Of a stretch of DNA of 64,000 bases, positions 1 through 13,000 are shown in pieces. The translations under genes were made by a program, and so were the position numbers. The DNA comes from Phalacrocorax aristotelis. Lineage: Eukaryota; Chordata; Aves; Suliformes; Phalacrocoracidae. Within the stretch, counting starts at the first letter, position 1; each line of letters starts with the position of its first letter. The stretch covers positions 50,952,266-51,016,265 of the forward strand of contig NC_134279.1 in NCBI RefSeq assembly GCF_949628215.1, in the 5' to 3' direction. The notes beneath the pieces were generated by a model. That model searched no databases. It was not told the origin of the DNA and saw only the letters and a list, made by a program, of their open reading frames with translations.

Positions 1-170
1 GGGCTTAGTCTGAGAGGTTTTCCTTTTTTTTTTTTTGGGACTAGCCTTTTTATCTAGCCACCTAGGAAGCCGAACTAAGTCCCTCCGGAAGTTGTTTTCA
101 GAATAACAATTTGCATTTAAATGTAAACACTGATACCATAAACGTAGTGTATACAAAAGGCACAAGACAA

Positions 171-342
171 TTAGATTTGTGTTGCTGAAACTTCCTTGAC
201 TTTGAAAGTTGATAATGCATCTTTTATTATCTGGCCAGTAAACTCTGATCCTAAGCAAGCTGCTAGCTCCTGACTTAATTGAAGGGGGTTTCCTACAGGC
301 AGCAGCGTGGCTTTTTGGTACTGCAATCCAATGCCCATTGTC
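171..342 (-). other. Unassigned minus-strand ORF, possible terminal exon
   Basis: A 192-nt minus-strand ORF (362-171) has a plausible acceptor inside it (TTTGAATTACAG at 343-354), which would leave a 172-nt terminal exon encoding 56 residues, starting TMGIGLQYQKATLLPVGN and ending STFKVKEVSATQI before TAA. The composition looks protein-like, but I do not recognise the family and see no partner exon of matching phase downstream of ZDHHC2. It could be a chance ORF antisense to a CNOT7 3' UTR. Confidence 0.2.
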
Positions 343-2217
343 CTGTAATTCAAATACCACAAGTTGTAACAGTAATTCTCCTTAACTGTACATGGTATTC
401 ATCAAATTATGCAGTAAGAAAGGCAGTGTCTTAAAGAACAAGTGAAACAAGAAATCTGAGACAACTCTTCATTAATAAGAAACTAAGATTTTGAAAGCCG
501 GTGGCCCTCAGGAACACAGGTTGGTAAAAAGCTTTTTGGATCAAAGTTAAGTGCTAACATTCACTTCCTGAAGCAGATAATGGCTCCAAATTGGACAGTA
601 AACTCCCCACTTCATAACACTGTCCTGTGCAGCTCCCATCAAAATCCCCAGCTGGCCAGCTTCATCAATGCATTATCCATCTGAATGCAGGCTTTTTATT
701 GCTCCACTCACCAGCGACCCACTGTAGCATTCAATTAAGAAAGGATGGGTTTTTTTCCCCCTCCACAACTTTTTAAACTACTGGTAGGGCACACCCAAGG
801 GCAAACAGAGCCTTTGCCATAACGTTTTTCAAAAAATGTTCCAAAAGTAGTCAGACACTTCACTTGGGTTTCCTTATCTTCGAAAATTGCTTATCAAGCA
901 CTCGAAAATACAGTCCATCAAGCCACTACGTTATTTGTACGCAACACTGGCTGTTCTCCCAATTCATAAAGCCAGTAGTGCAAAAATTTGATTTTAAAGT
1001 CAACTACTTAAAGCAATTTGAATTAATGGGTGAATTTTCAAAATCAAGACAAGAACATGGACTGATATGCAAGATCACATTTTTCTTGTGCTGAATATCG
1101 AAGTAAAACCAGCCATTGAATTTTTACAACTGTAAACTCAGACTCCTCTTTTTTTATCTTCCATTTCCTAATACTCAGAATCATCCTTCACCATTCAAAA
1201 CCAGTAATTTTAAGTTGAAACATTCTTTATATGGTTCAGAAGTAGTATGTTTAGTTTCATGTTTCAAGCAGTGACATGGAGATAGCTAATCGTCTGTCAG
1301 TTTGTTTTCTGAGCACATCCACACAGGAGCAGACAGGAGCAGCTGGCCAACAGGGCTGATATTTGGAAGAATGCATCTTCCTTCCGACAGCTTTTTCTTG
1401 AACTGGAACAGAACATTAATCACAAAATACATTATTAGAATTGAAGCATCCTTAAAAGTTAAGTTATTGCAACAGGTCTCATCAACTCAAAGGGGAAAGT
1501 GAACAACAGCTGCACGAAAATCCCTCCCTGAAGAGGAACACAGTGAGACTGTTCACAGTTATGTTTAATCCACTTTAGGATGACAGTGATTAAAAACTGA
1601 CTACATAGGAAGCAGGCCACCAGTTTATGAAATGAAGTGAGGTATTTTTAGAGTTCTTCCAGGTACCAACATAATTTAAAAAACAATTCTCTATTACATT
1701 AGTGTAAACCGCATCTGGCACTCTCAGTAATCTAGCTTTTTTGTTACACCTCCAGAAAGTCTTTCAAGTGCCACATGGTAATATCTCAGACAGAGCTAAG
1801 GGTACAACCAAACTGGCACTTACGCTCATGCCAGAGAAATTATCAGTCCTTAGCTACTGCTCTTTTGAGACGCGCATGCATCGGTCTGAGGCAAAACTGA
1901 CTTCCAGGAACCCTTTTATGTGGCTTTAAACTTACTCTTTGGAACGTAACCTCCTCTGAAGGTGGTCTCTTTTTGAAAAGCTGCACTTCAAAATGGATGC
2001 TCACAAAAAGAAGAAACAAAAAACCCACCAACAAATAAACCCCCCCAAAACCCAGGGGGTAGGGTAATCAGACTGCAAACACAACTCTATTGTGACTTTC
2101 TCAGACTGGACTAAAAGAAAAAAACAACCAACCAGCCAAGAGTATGAGATGTTCATCAAGCTAAACAGCTTGGAAAAAACCACTTTCAGCATCTTGAGAA
2201 CAATCACAGACCACATC

Positions 2218-2243
2218 TGACATTCAGAATAATCTGAATGTCA
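2218..2243. repeat. Perfect small hairpin, 11-bp stem, 4-base loop
   Basis: TGACATTCAGA, loop ATAA, TCTGAATGTCA. It lies in the presumed ZDHHC2 3' UTR or flank. Confidence 0.9.
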
Positions 2244-2479
2244 AAGTTCCAATAAAATGTACACACTGTTCAAAGAAAGATTAACGTTTAAAAGTTATTA
2301 CTTAAGTAAATAAAGCATTAGGACTTTTGAAAGTAGAACTCCAACCTGACAAAACTAGTTATCGTTAATGATATTTCTGTAACATAATGCAAAAATCTGA
2401 TTCTTTAAAGTCTGTCTCCAATGCTTCACTCTTGAGTAGCAATGACATGTACGACATTAAACTAACTGAAGTTGAATAA

Positions 2480-2485
2480 TTTATT
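2480..2485 (-). terminator. Candidate polyadenylation signal AATAAA for ZDHHC2
   Basis: AATAAA on minus about 1.5 kb after the ZDHHC2 stop. A second candidate is at 695-700, 3.3 kb after the stop. Neither can be preferred from sequence alone. Confidence 0.35.
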
Positions 2486-4010
2486 CTTTTCCAGAAGCTG
2501 TTGTTTTGTGGAAACAACTGATGGATTATTCAGGGCAAAAGCATGTCATTTACATTTTGAATGAAGGGTTAGAAATGAGATTTTTAGATTCTATTAAAAA
2601 CCCCCTACACAGAGCAGTCAAAATTGCAGACGCTGCTGACTTTCATTCACTCGTCTCTAACTCTGTCATTTGACACCCACATTTTCAACACTTTAACACT
2701 TCATGCCATCATCAAGTTTGTAGATGTACCTATATCTGGAATCATCTGTGTCTTCATTCACCACTTAACACAAAACCAGAATGTACTGGTCAAGAATTTT
2801 CTAGTTTCTCTGATGAATCCAACTGAACTTCTGGGACCTTTCTGGTACAAGCTACAGGCCATCTGTTGTACCTGTGCACCTACCGTTTTTATAATCTGCC
2901 TTGTCAGTGCACTACTATGTCTGACGGGTCTAGTAACAACCACTGCGTTTCTCTGATGGCTTTCCATGCCTTCCACTTCCTCCAGGAGTGACCGAGAGCA
3001 GCCTGACAGCTGTGACAGCACTTCCAGGAATCATGTCACAAACAAATGAAGGACATGCACTTAAGACACTTTGCCAGGATGACTGAAAGGGTGCTTCCAA
3101 CAGCAGAAATGGAAGTGATCTTGCTGGAATGACTCCTCCAATGTTGTTGGAAAATCATAAATGATTTGGAATGCTGAAATTCTTAGGGTTGGAGTTAAAT
3201 TCTTTATCCAGCTTTGAATACGAAATAGTTGATTTCCATAAGCCTTGGTGAGATTAGAATACTAAAGTGAATATGATGATCAGTTGTGTTCATTCCTCCC
3301 CAACCCAATTATTAAGGTCCCCAATCTCTTATGTATGTAACAGAATTTACTAGCTGCTTCTCAAACCTGTGTTCCAAGAAGTTTATGTTGCAAGATATCA
3401 ATGCAAGAAAAAAAAAAATCTCAGCTGTTTTTGACAATAGGTGACTAAATGCTAGGAAGTCATATGGACACCTTTTGTCTTCAGTAGGCAGCACTTTTAA
3501 AATTATGGAACAAGATGCTCAGAACCTGGCATAGAAAAACAAGCTACTAATAGTTTTACATATTAAGAATAAGTCTATCTTTCTTTCATTATCTGATAGA
3601 CCTTTACCTGCTTTAGTAGACCCAGCTATGATCTTTGCATTTAATGTCAGGAACTCACTTAAATTTCAAACTTACTTCTACAAAGATCTGCTGGTCAGCT
3701 TGAATAGTCACAATGTCATTATCTTTCTACAGGAAGGGAATAGTATTTTGGAATACTACCTAAAAGCAATGGGTATAAAGGTTAAACAATGTTTTGCAAA
3801 CATCACGCATCCAGAAATCAGAGTTTAGTTTAAAACTATGAATTAATGTGCCACTATCTCATGGCAAAAAACCATCAAGAAAACAGATAGGAATTGCTTT
3901 AGCAACTTTCTTTTGTGTGTTCTTCAAGTGTTAAGATGGAACGGCACATTAAGTACACAGAATATTAACATACCTTTCCTTATATATTTGGATGCTTCTT
4001 TTAAGGGAAA

Positions 4011-4051
4011 CTAGGTTTCATTTTCCATGGTTAATGCAGGATTGCTCATAC
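4011..4051 (-). CDS. ZDHHC2: ZDHHC2 exon 12, coding part (C-terminus and stop)
   Basis: The acceptor TTGTCTTCAAAG precedes GT ATG AGC..., completing Gly363 and adding [12 protein letters not shown] followed by TAG at 4013-4011. The sequence is the same as the human ZDHHC2 C-terminus as I recall it, including the NP sorting signal. The coding part is only 41 nt; the rest of the exon, to the left, is 3' UTR. Confidence 0.96.
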
Positions 4052-7000
4052 CTTTGAAGACAAAAAAAATTATATTTCCACAGGAAAAGGTCTCAAGACT
4101 CTTTCAGCAAATAACACAGCCTTTAACTATCAATCATCTTAATGTCATTCCATTATTACCAAGTCTATTCCTGTTGTGTGCCCATTACACGGTTTTTCAC
4201 TAGTTCCAACAAGGTGCCTATTCTGATATAAACAATTTGTTCCCAAAAGGATAATCAGGCTCAGCCTAAAAGGTAATTAGTACCTACTGGTGTTAGTGTT
4301 CTCAGTATCTCTTGGTCAGGTTAAATTGGGCAGGGCACAGCACCTCGATACATGGAACTTCCATGCATGCATTTAAAGTAAGCTTCATGAATTTTGGTTC
4401 ATGAATACAAAACCCAAGTGACCCTGGTCATTTTTACACTATATCCTCCAAAACAAGTTTATTACAAAATGAACCACTGCAGCACAAACCAATTCCTTAC
4501 CAACTTTGCCCTTTTCAGCCTTTCCACTCGTTTCTGACCAAGACGGTGTATCCGTAAGAAGGTGGCTCTGGGAATCACGCAACGGCTTTGCAGGAAACAG
4601 GTGGTTCTCACTGTGACACCAATAAAAAGAACACTGTAGTAAACTGCAGTAATCCTTCATGATCTTACCACACATTACAACAGTGTGTCGTGCGCAGTAT
4701 TTTCCCTACCTTGCCTTGCTTCTTTTCTGATGAATCACTACACTTTTATCGTTACGCACATTCACATGACACTGTAGTTGTCACAGATGCAAGCACAACC
4801 TAAAAATCAACTCCCTAGCACAGAACAGGGAAACATTCTGACTTTTTCTTTGACAGATATTATATATTAATACATGTACTTCAGTTCCAAATGCACTCTT
4901 ATCCATATTCACTGCCACTACAATGAACCTGACACGATAAATAGTGAAGGGAACATCTCCAAAATCTCTTGCCTAATATAAGCTATGGATCACTGGGCTA
5001 AGATTTAAAATATCAATAAGCAGCTAGCTGAAATGTGATGTATTTCCTTTATGAATAAAAGATGTCAATATGATTCCATTATCATCTCTTAGACATATTC
5101 AAGTCTACTACACTCATCACACACTTCATTACATAAATGTCGCTAAAGAGTTACAATATGACATACTAAGCCATTATATTTGTTTAGTTCAAGGAACATC
5201 TGCATACTTTTCACACTTTAAAGATGTCATGGCCTTGAAGAATAAGGATTAAGAAAATGTCTCCTATTATCAGCAGAAATAAATCATGTGCATTTAATAC
5301 GTAGCTTCTTGTGCTTCAGCACAAGCGTCGAGAACTGGGATTCCTTTGTGCGAAACTTCTTTTCACCAGGTACAAAGAAGCAGCCCTCCCTCAAAAGCCT
5401 TCCAAGGTAATACATCTGTATCACAGGCAGACCAAGTAACTGTCTCATATATATGCAGGACAGAATGTTACGGATGCTGTTTAGGCAGGCGTGGAAAATT
5501 CAGCTCCTGGGATGTCACTGAACTGAGACAAACTTATTTCCATAACTTTAATTTTAAGTCTGAGGATTAGCAGAATTACAGCCAATTAGCTGTTTAAAAT
5601 CTGACTTGTATTTATTAATAGGATACTCTTCATTTGCTTACCACTTTTAAGCATCTTACACATGGTTGTATTTACATGTGCACAGGAAAAAACAGAGTAT
5701 CAGCTATTTGAAATTAGTAACAAAAAGCAGATTACTTTTTGGATGTTGAATTAAGACCACCAGGTGTGGACGCTTGCTCAGGATCCTGATTAACGAGGCA
5801 AGTCGGGAAGGAGCAACCATCCCCTAGACTGAAAAATTCAGTATTAGCGTCATACATAAACCAAACCCAAAAACCAAAAACAACAAACCAAAACACAAAA
5901 TCCCCAACCTTTGAAAACTGTTTTTTTCTGAAGTGAATATTACCGTGTCTTATTTCAAAATACTAACTACCCCACTAAAACCTGTGGATCATGATTATTC
6001 AACAGTTTCAGCAAGCGAAGCATTAAAAACTGAGCATACCTTGAAAACACAGGCAGCAACCAGTATTTCTTCTCATCACCGAACACCTGCCTTAGATTTT
6101 TGCTGAAGCCCAAGCTAAAGCCATTCTTGTCTGTTCTGTGACGAAATATGGGAGCTCTGAATACCTCTTAAAAGAAAAACATTAATTACATTTCTTTACA
6201 AGATAGCATGTTTCACTTTCACAGCAGTATTTAGGCAATTGCACTGATGATACCACCATCCAAGAGGAAAAGCTGTACTGCCCAAATGACAGAGAAAGCT
6301 AGTCCACTCATGAAAGCCAAAATCAGTGCCCACACTGTCACTGTGCGTGCAGAGGAAGTCCTACAGGCGAGGAAGGGTGGAATTCTCCTCCACCCTCCTC
6401 CCTCATCAAGGCAAGGAAGAGTGAGGAACTCTCTTTTTATGTTATATGAAGATTTCAGCACGTGACTATACCACAAAGAGTGTTCAAGAAAGGAAAACCT
6501 AAACAAAGGGTTTACTACAGAAAGAGTAATGGAAAAGAAGAAAAGCTTAACCCACTTTAGTAGTAAGACTAGCTTTTCACACCTTGAGGTATGAAAATAC
6601 TGTCTGTATTTACAGCTGCATAAAGAAAGCACTGCACTCGTAGACCCAGGTTATTCCCCACGGACATCCAACCTACATTTCTGGAGAAAAGAGCTACATA
6701 CAGCTTCAAGGGTTGCAAAGTGCCTGAAGCAGAAAACTCATTCACTTTCCACCAAGTGACTGGTAGCCATTTAATCCCCTTAATTGGCTATATACAGTAG
6801 GCAAACTATGTCCTGATGTCCTGACAGTACAGCTCACACAAACCATGCTGGAACCATGCACAGATCGTCCTTCTGCAGTAAATCCTTAGCTATGAACTGC
6901 TGGCAATGACATTCAACACATAGTATGCATTAGTTACAAGGTGTTTTAAAGAAGGGGGAAGGGAAAATAGAGATACCCTTTTAGACGCCCATGTTAGGCT

Positions 7001-10000
7001 ACAAAAACAGCTCCCAGGATGATTTAAGCACAATCTCACTGAAAGCTGTCAGGCTTCATTACCAAACTATGGCATATTCAGGGTTTCACGTATCAAGCAA
7101 CTTCCCGAGGTAAAATGGGAAGAAGAGACAAACTGATCTTTTAGAGTAGCTTAAGTGTACAGAAGACGTGGTATATTACCGGGATTCAGTTTGTTTTAAA
7201 AACATGAAATATTGAATTAGAACTGTACTGCATTTTTGTTACCTTTGAACACTTTTTTGCACTAAAATGATAAGAACAATTTATAAACAGAATACGTAAT
7301 TACTTCTGTTCATTTAAGCATCATTAATAAGACTTATCCGCTTCTAAATAGATTGACAAATTTTTTCTGATACTAACTTCTTAGTAGATGATTTTTCAGA
7401 ATGCTGAAGAAACCCACAAACCCAAGAGAAATCTTGAAGTAAAAAGCTTTCTTCCAATGATATAAATTCAAAGTTTTCCATTAAAACTACACTACACCAC
7501 GTATTAGTAAATCTGAAGAGAACTGGAAAAAACCAGATCAATTCATTGGCTTACTCTGATTCAGCTTTTATCAACAGAAAAGCTTTTAGAGATTTAGGAC
7601 TTGAATGAATACATTGCAAATTGGTGTCATTACGGTCCAGGATATAGACTGTATAGTACAGAACGTATAGTATAGAACATGGACTCAAATCTTCTCCACC
7701 TCCTTTTATTTATTTATTTTTAAAGATTTGTAACCAGACAAACCTGCATCCAGGTGATGGGAATTCCTGGTTTAACACTGATATTCAATGCAGTTATATA
7801 TACACTCCTATAGTAGAGGCACAGGCCATCTTCTCTGAGGTTTTTAAACTTAACTCATAACAGAGTCCTTTCTATGAATCTATGATTACGTGGTAGACAG
7901 GACTCACAGCTGTGAAACCACCCTTCAGATCTCCATGTTCATCTACTACTAAATATAGAAGCACTGCCTTGAAGTCTGTTCTTCGGTATCAGATCATTCC
8001 ATGACGCTGACTCTTTGTGCTCATTCACGTTGACCAAAACTAACAACGCTAGGGCCACAATCAGCCTGCCTTCTAGATTTTTTTTTTCCTCTCCTTGCCT
8101 CCAGTACAGGCAAAGTAGTAACTGCCTTCCACAGCTTTTAAACAAAACTGTAGCCGTATTGAACATGGGGACTTTGGTTCCGCAGTGGGCATGGGTGGGA
8201 ACAAAGCCCTGGAACCACTGCCCTGACTGAGACACCACATCAGAGGACTCTGACCTGCGGCCTGGGAACGCCAAACAAGCAGCACTTGTGTGAGCATGCA
8301 TTAGGGTGTCTAACTTGTATTACGTGATCTCAATTTTTTTATTTATTTATTCAGTTTCTGTTAACAAGCTGTGGATGGGAGGAAGTGGGAGGAAGAGAGT
8401 AGGTTCATTAATAGCTTGGCCCCTTGGGCAAGGAGGAAAAGAGCCAGAACTTCCAGGGAGCACCAGAACTGGGGAGTCAGTACTGGACACTACTAGACCC
8501 AAGCACTTCTAACCAGGATCCAAAGACCCTGCATAGGATTGCCCACTTTTTCCATTACCCCCATACATATAGTATACATCTATTACTTACTTTTTGCTGT
8601 CAAACACAGAAGGATTAAATCCACTTACCTAATGTAGACTTATTCTTGCTGACAAGCCAACAATGATACCCAAACAGAGAAGACAGACTGACAGAAAACA
8701 TAGCTGCAGCAAAGAATAAAAACATGATGTGGAACTTGGCTTGAGTATCAGGAAGGCCATTCTAAAAATAAAAAAAAATTATGCTGTTAGAATTGGGGAA
8801 ATAGCTGTTTAATTTGATTATTAATAATCCTCTATTCAGCCAAATCAAATTCACAAACGTACCATGCAACAGGAGTCTGAATAAATTAATTACACACCTT
8901 CTATGTACAGACAGCCGTGCTGTTAGGGTGTTAACAACATCTAAGTTCAAGAAACAAGGCATTTCTTGAGAAAGTATAAATACTGACAACAAGAACCTGC
9001 AATTTGGATCTGAACTTTGAAGTTTCTTTTAAAGAAAAATAATTTATCTTTACATAGATCGTCTTGTTTCATTAGCCTTTTCAGAATAGTCATATTATGG
9101 CATAAATACTGCAAACCTAAGAAGGTAATATCTTAAGCTGTGAACCCAGATAATCATAATTAAAATACTAGAAAATGTCCCTGAACCTTTCCATATCATA
9201 GCATTAAAAGAAGTTAACAAAACTATATATAGTATAAATTCCCTTATAAACTATTCTCTAAATAATTAATAATTGCATACTTGTTCTACACTTCAGAATA
9301 CTGTAGGAATAAGTGAACCTTCATAAACTATGACAAACAAAAAAAAAATATAGAGGGCTATGATAATTAAACAAACTTTTGTACCTCGTATTAGGAGATG
9401 CTAGATTGCAATGTAAAGCCTTGAATCTTAGACTTCTCACACAGAGGTAATTTGCTGGTTGACAGACGGCTGAACATGAGTCAGGAGTGTGCCCAGGTGG
9501 CCACGAAGGCCACCAGCATCCTGGCTTGTGTCAGGAATAGTGTGGCCAGCAGGAGTAGGGAAGTCATGGTGCCCCTGTACTCGGCACTGGTGAGGCCGCA
9601 CCTTGAGTACTGTGTGCAGTTTTGGGCCCCTCACTACAAGAAGGACATTGAAGTGCTGGAGTGTGTCCAGAGAGGGGCAATGAAGCTGGTGAAGGGTCTG
9701 GAGAGCAGGTCTTGTGAGGAGAGGTTGAGGGAACTGGGGTTGTTTAGCCTGGAGAAGAGGAGGCTGAGGGGAGACCTTATTGCTCTCTACAACTACCTGA
9801 AAGGAGGTTGTAGTGAGGTGGGTGTTGGTCTCTTCTCCCAAGTTACTAGTGATAGGACGAGATGAAATGGCCTGAAGCTGCATCAGTGGAGGTTTAGATT
9901 GGATATTATGAAAAATTTCTTCACTGAAAGAGTGGTCAGGCATTGGAACAGGCTGCCCAGAGAGGTGGTGGAGTCACCATCCCTGGAGGTGTTTAAAAGA

Positions 10001-13000
10001 CATATAGATACGGCTCTTCAGGGCATGGTTTAGGAAGCCTGGTGGTGTTGGGTTGATGGTTGAACTTGACGATCCTAGAGGTCTTTTCCAACCTTAATGA
10101 TTCTATGATTAAAGACAGTGTGTATATTAGAGTACTTACTGTCCAAAACTTGATAAAATACTGTAAATCTGTCGCAGCAATGAAGAGGCAATACAGTAGA
10201 GAGTAAGCCAAGAAGAGAAGAAAAAATTTGTAATTGGAGAATCCTACACAGTTGTTCACCCTGATAAAAAAAGTAAAATAAAAATGGAATGTAAAGGAAG
10301 ATATATTCTTTGCTTTCATCCAATTTAGAATTAAACTCATTTACTCTAAAAGTTAATATCCGTATGTAAACCAAGTTTTGGTTCCTATCTGTGATGCCTC
10401 AAGCTACTGAAATGTTTTTAGCTTCAACTCCCGAATTAGTGTAGAAATTCTAACCAAAACAACACCAAACCCAAAGAACCAGCTAACACGACCTTCAACA
10501 GTTTAGTGAAATTCAGTTTTGACTTATGGTACGAAATCTGTTCCCAGCACATCTGATGTAAATGTGATTGCAGTTACCTTTTTTTTTGTTTTAGTTTTTA
10601 AGGAAGTTTAAGTATCCATGTTTTACCATTAGGCATACTGCGCATAACTGGGACAGTTAGAATCTCAGTTGAATTTTGTGAGCCTAAAAGCAGTCTCGTT
10701 TAATCCACATCCTCCTTCATTAATCATGCTACATCTTAGTGTAAACTTTATTAGTAAGATTCTCAAACTTAGGAGTATTCACAGGAGAACCCTCAAATTA
10801 TTTACATTTATATAAAATAATGGGGGCAACACTACTGTTGAGTAAACAGAAAATGTCCTTGATACGGAACATGACAGCAAATAAAAGATTAGGAACATTT
10901 AAATATCCATCCAAATGTTAAAATAAATCTTATTTTAACATTTTTACTTACGGGCTTCAAGTTCACCTGTTTCCAATTTTTAAAGAATTTATACATGATA
11001 ATGAGCAAGTAATATACACTATCATCAGAGAGTCACGATGAGGGTACATTTACTACCATAGCAGCTTCCCATTAGAGGCAATATATTAAGTATTATGAAT
11101 TTCAGAGCTCTGTTAAACATGTAATAATGTTACATCCACCAAATGAAAAATCAATTGGAGTGCTGCCCATGGATGGTTTGTTGGTAAGCAGCTTCCTTCT
11201 TACTTGGCTGCATTAAGAAACTAAAAAAAGTTATCACTGTAGTGCTAACTTTGACATAACTCTCCATGAGTTAAAAAAAAAAATCCATATACCTTCTTTA
11301 AGTAATTGATATTGCTGTCACAAAGATCAGCTCATTAAGAGAAGACCACATCCATGAAAGCACTTGCATGTTGAAAAACAATTCTCAAACAGTAAGAAGG
11401 CGTGGCAAGTCTGAACAACTTCTTCTAGAAGTACAGGACAAGTTATTGCAACTATTCTCTTCTTCAGGGAGACAGTGATGCTCATGGCAGGAGACACAGT
11501 AATCACAATACGGCAAAATCTTAAAATACCAAATAAAATTTCACTGTACACTACTGTTATCCATCATTAGGGTGGTTGGGAAGGTTTCTTTGTTTTGTTA
11601 TTGGTTTTGTTTTTACAGAACATGCCACCTTGGCTAAACATTAAATTTAGCATTGCCATTTAAACAAGCAGCAATAGCTAAGCATCTATATTAACTACAA
11701 TTAAGGAGGACTCACAAGAGATTTTTCTAATTAAAAAAAACCCACCCAAAACCAAAACAGAAGATCTGTTTCTAAGGTCACCATGATTCTTACTGGAAAG
11801 TAAATTTACAATTCTCCACAGTGAAGTGTCTTCTTCATTAAATATGTCAAAGTTAGCAATTCCATGACAAACTGCAAGCAATTCAGATGCAAGGTTTCTA
11901 TGATAACCCTACTTTACTTTCATGGTATTTCCTTTATGACAGTTTTTACTTTATGACACCATTTAATGAGGAAAGAAATATCAAGTGAAATGTTATTGAC
12001 CAGAGATGAAATTTCTTGAATCAAAGACAGACTTCTTCCGTGTTGTTCTTTTGCATTACTGCACACAGTACACACATAAAAAACCACTTTCATAAATTAT
12101 CCCACTCCCCGCAGTTTTGACAAAGCCCCAGACTGAGGAGTTCTTACTGGATGAGAATAGTTAATCAAAAGATTAAAGAGAAAGTAAACACCAATGTTTT
12201 ATAGTTATGCTATTTGAACATGTAGTATCAAATCATAAGACCCAAGAATGGTGGACAGATTTAAAGTCTAACATTTTGAGGAAGAGTAAAACTGATAAAC
12301 ATACAGACAGCTTGCTAAATAATGGTGTGCTATTGCAGTGAAACATTCATTAAAAAAGAACACTGCAGGTTAAAATCTGGATTACAGATAACATTTAAAA
12401 CAATTTATTTTCAAGTACAAGAGGAGATATCTTCCCTATCTCAAGAGTTAGTTTACTGAAAATGCCAGGCAAAAACCAACTTAAAAGGCACAGAAGGTGA
12501 TGCAGCTCAGTTAAAAAGCATCACAGAATTAAGGAGATGTTAAACTCTTTTCAGATGACTCAAAAGATGAAGGAGAGATGTTTCAAATGGTTCCTAAGGT
12601 GTTGCTAATGCACCTTATTAATATTACAGTTGTTACATACAAATTATATTTTTGGTGCATCAAGCCATCGCATTCCTGCCTGCAGCTCCATCTATAGTAT
12701 GAGTAGCAGGAGTGCTAGCATAGAAATCACTAATGCTTTTATTTCTGCATCACTCAAACCTTTTGGAGTAGTTAGAGGGCAATTAGCATTAAATATTTCT
12801 GTTTATCGCGACACTGCCATTAGTGCAGGAGTGATAGCCAAAATAAAGCCTCCCAAAAAGCAGAGAACAGCTGACCTGGGGCTAGGACATGACTACCGCC
12901 TTACTACCTTTGCCTTCCTAGTGCTTCATCTTGCTTTCCCTAGCTTATTTTTACCTGTCCTCTCTCCAGAAATCCTTCTCCTAGCAGAATATTAAAATAG

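Larger units (their letters stand above)
1..4010 (-). other. ZDHHC2: ZDHHC2 3' UTR and downstream flank
   Basis: After the ZDHHC2 stop there is AT-rich sequence without a convincing gene. Minus-strand AATAAA hexamers occur at 2485-2480 and 700-695, and another at 228-223, so the polyadenylation site cannot be fixed from sequence. In human the next gene, CNOT7, converges on ZDHHC2; its 3' UTR could overlap the left end here on plus, but I see no CNOT7 coding sequence. A small perfect hairpin lies at 2218-2243 and an unassigned ORF at 171-342. Confidence 0.5.
4052..8628 (-). other. ZDHHC2 introns 11, 10, 9 and 8 (non-exonic parts)
   Basis: Intron 11 is 4052-4500, intron 10 4611-5735, intron 9 5829-6039 and intron 8 6167-8628. 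They are AT-rich. I see only an A/C-rich low-complexity tract near 5860-5905 and no mobile element, RNA gene or further exon. Confidence 0.7.

Noticed and set aside
6231-6632. 133-codon minus-strand ORF with hydrophobic stretches
   Set aside because: Lies in intron 8 of ZDHHC2, next to but out of register with exon 9. No family resemblance and no splice sites fitting the gene.
9452-9865. 137-codon plus-strand ORF as a host gene
   Set aside because: It is the reverse-transcriptase C-terminal remnant of a CR1 LINE, with the CR1 3' end directly after it.
12630-12995. 121-codon plus-strand ORF in intron 6
   Set aside because: No domain, no splice context and no codon-usage sign of a real gene.
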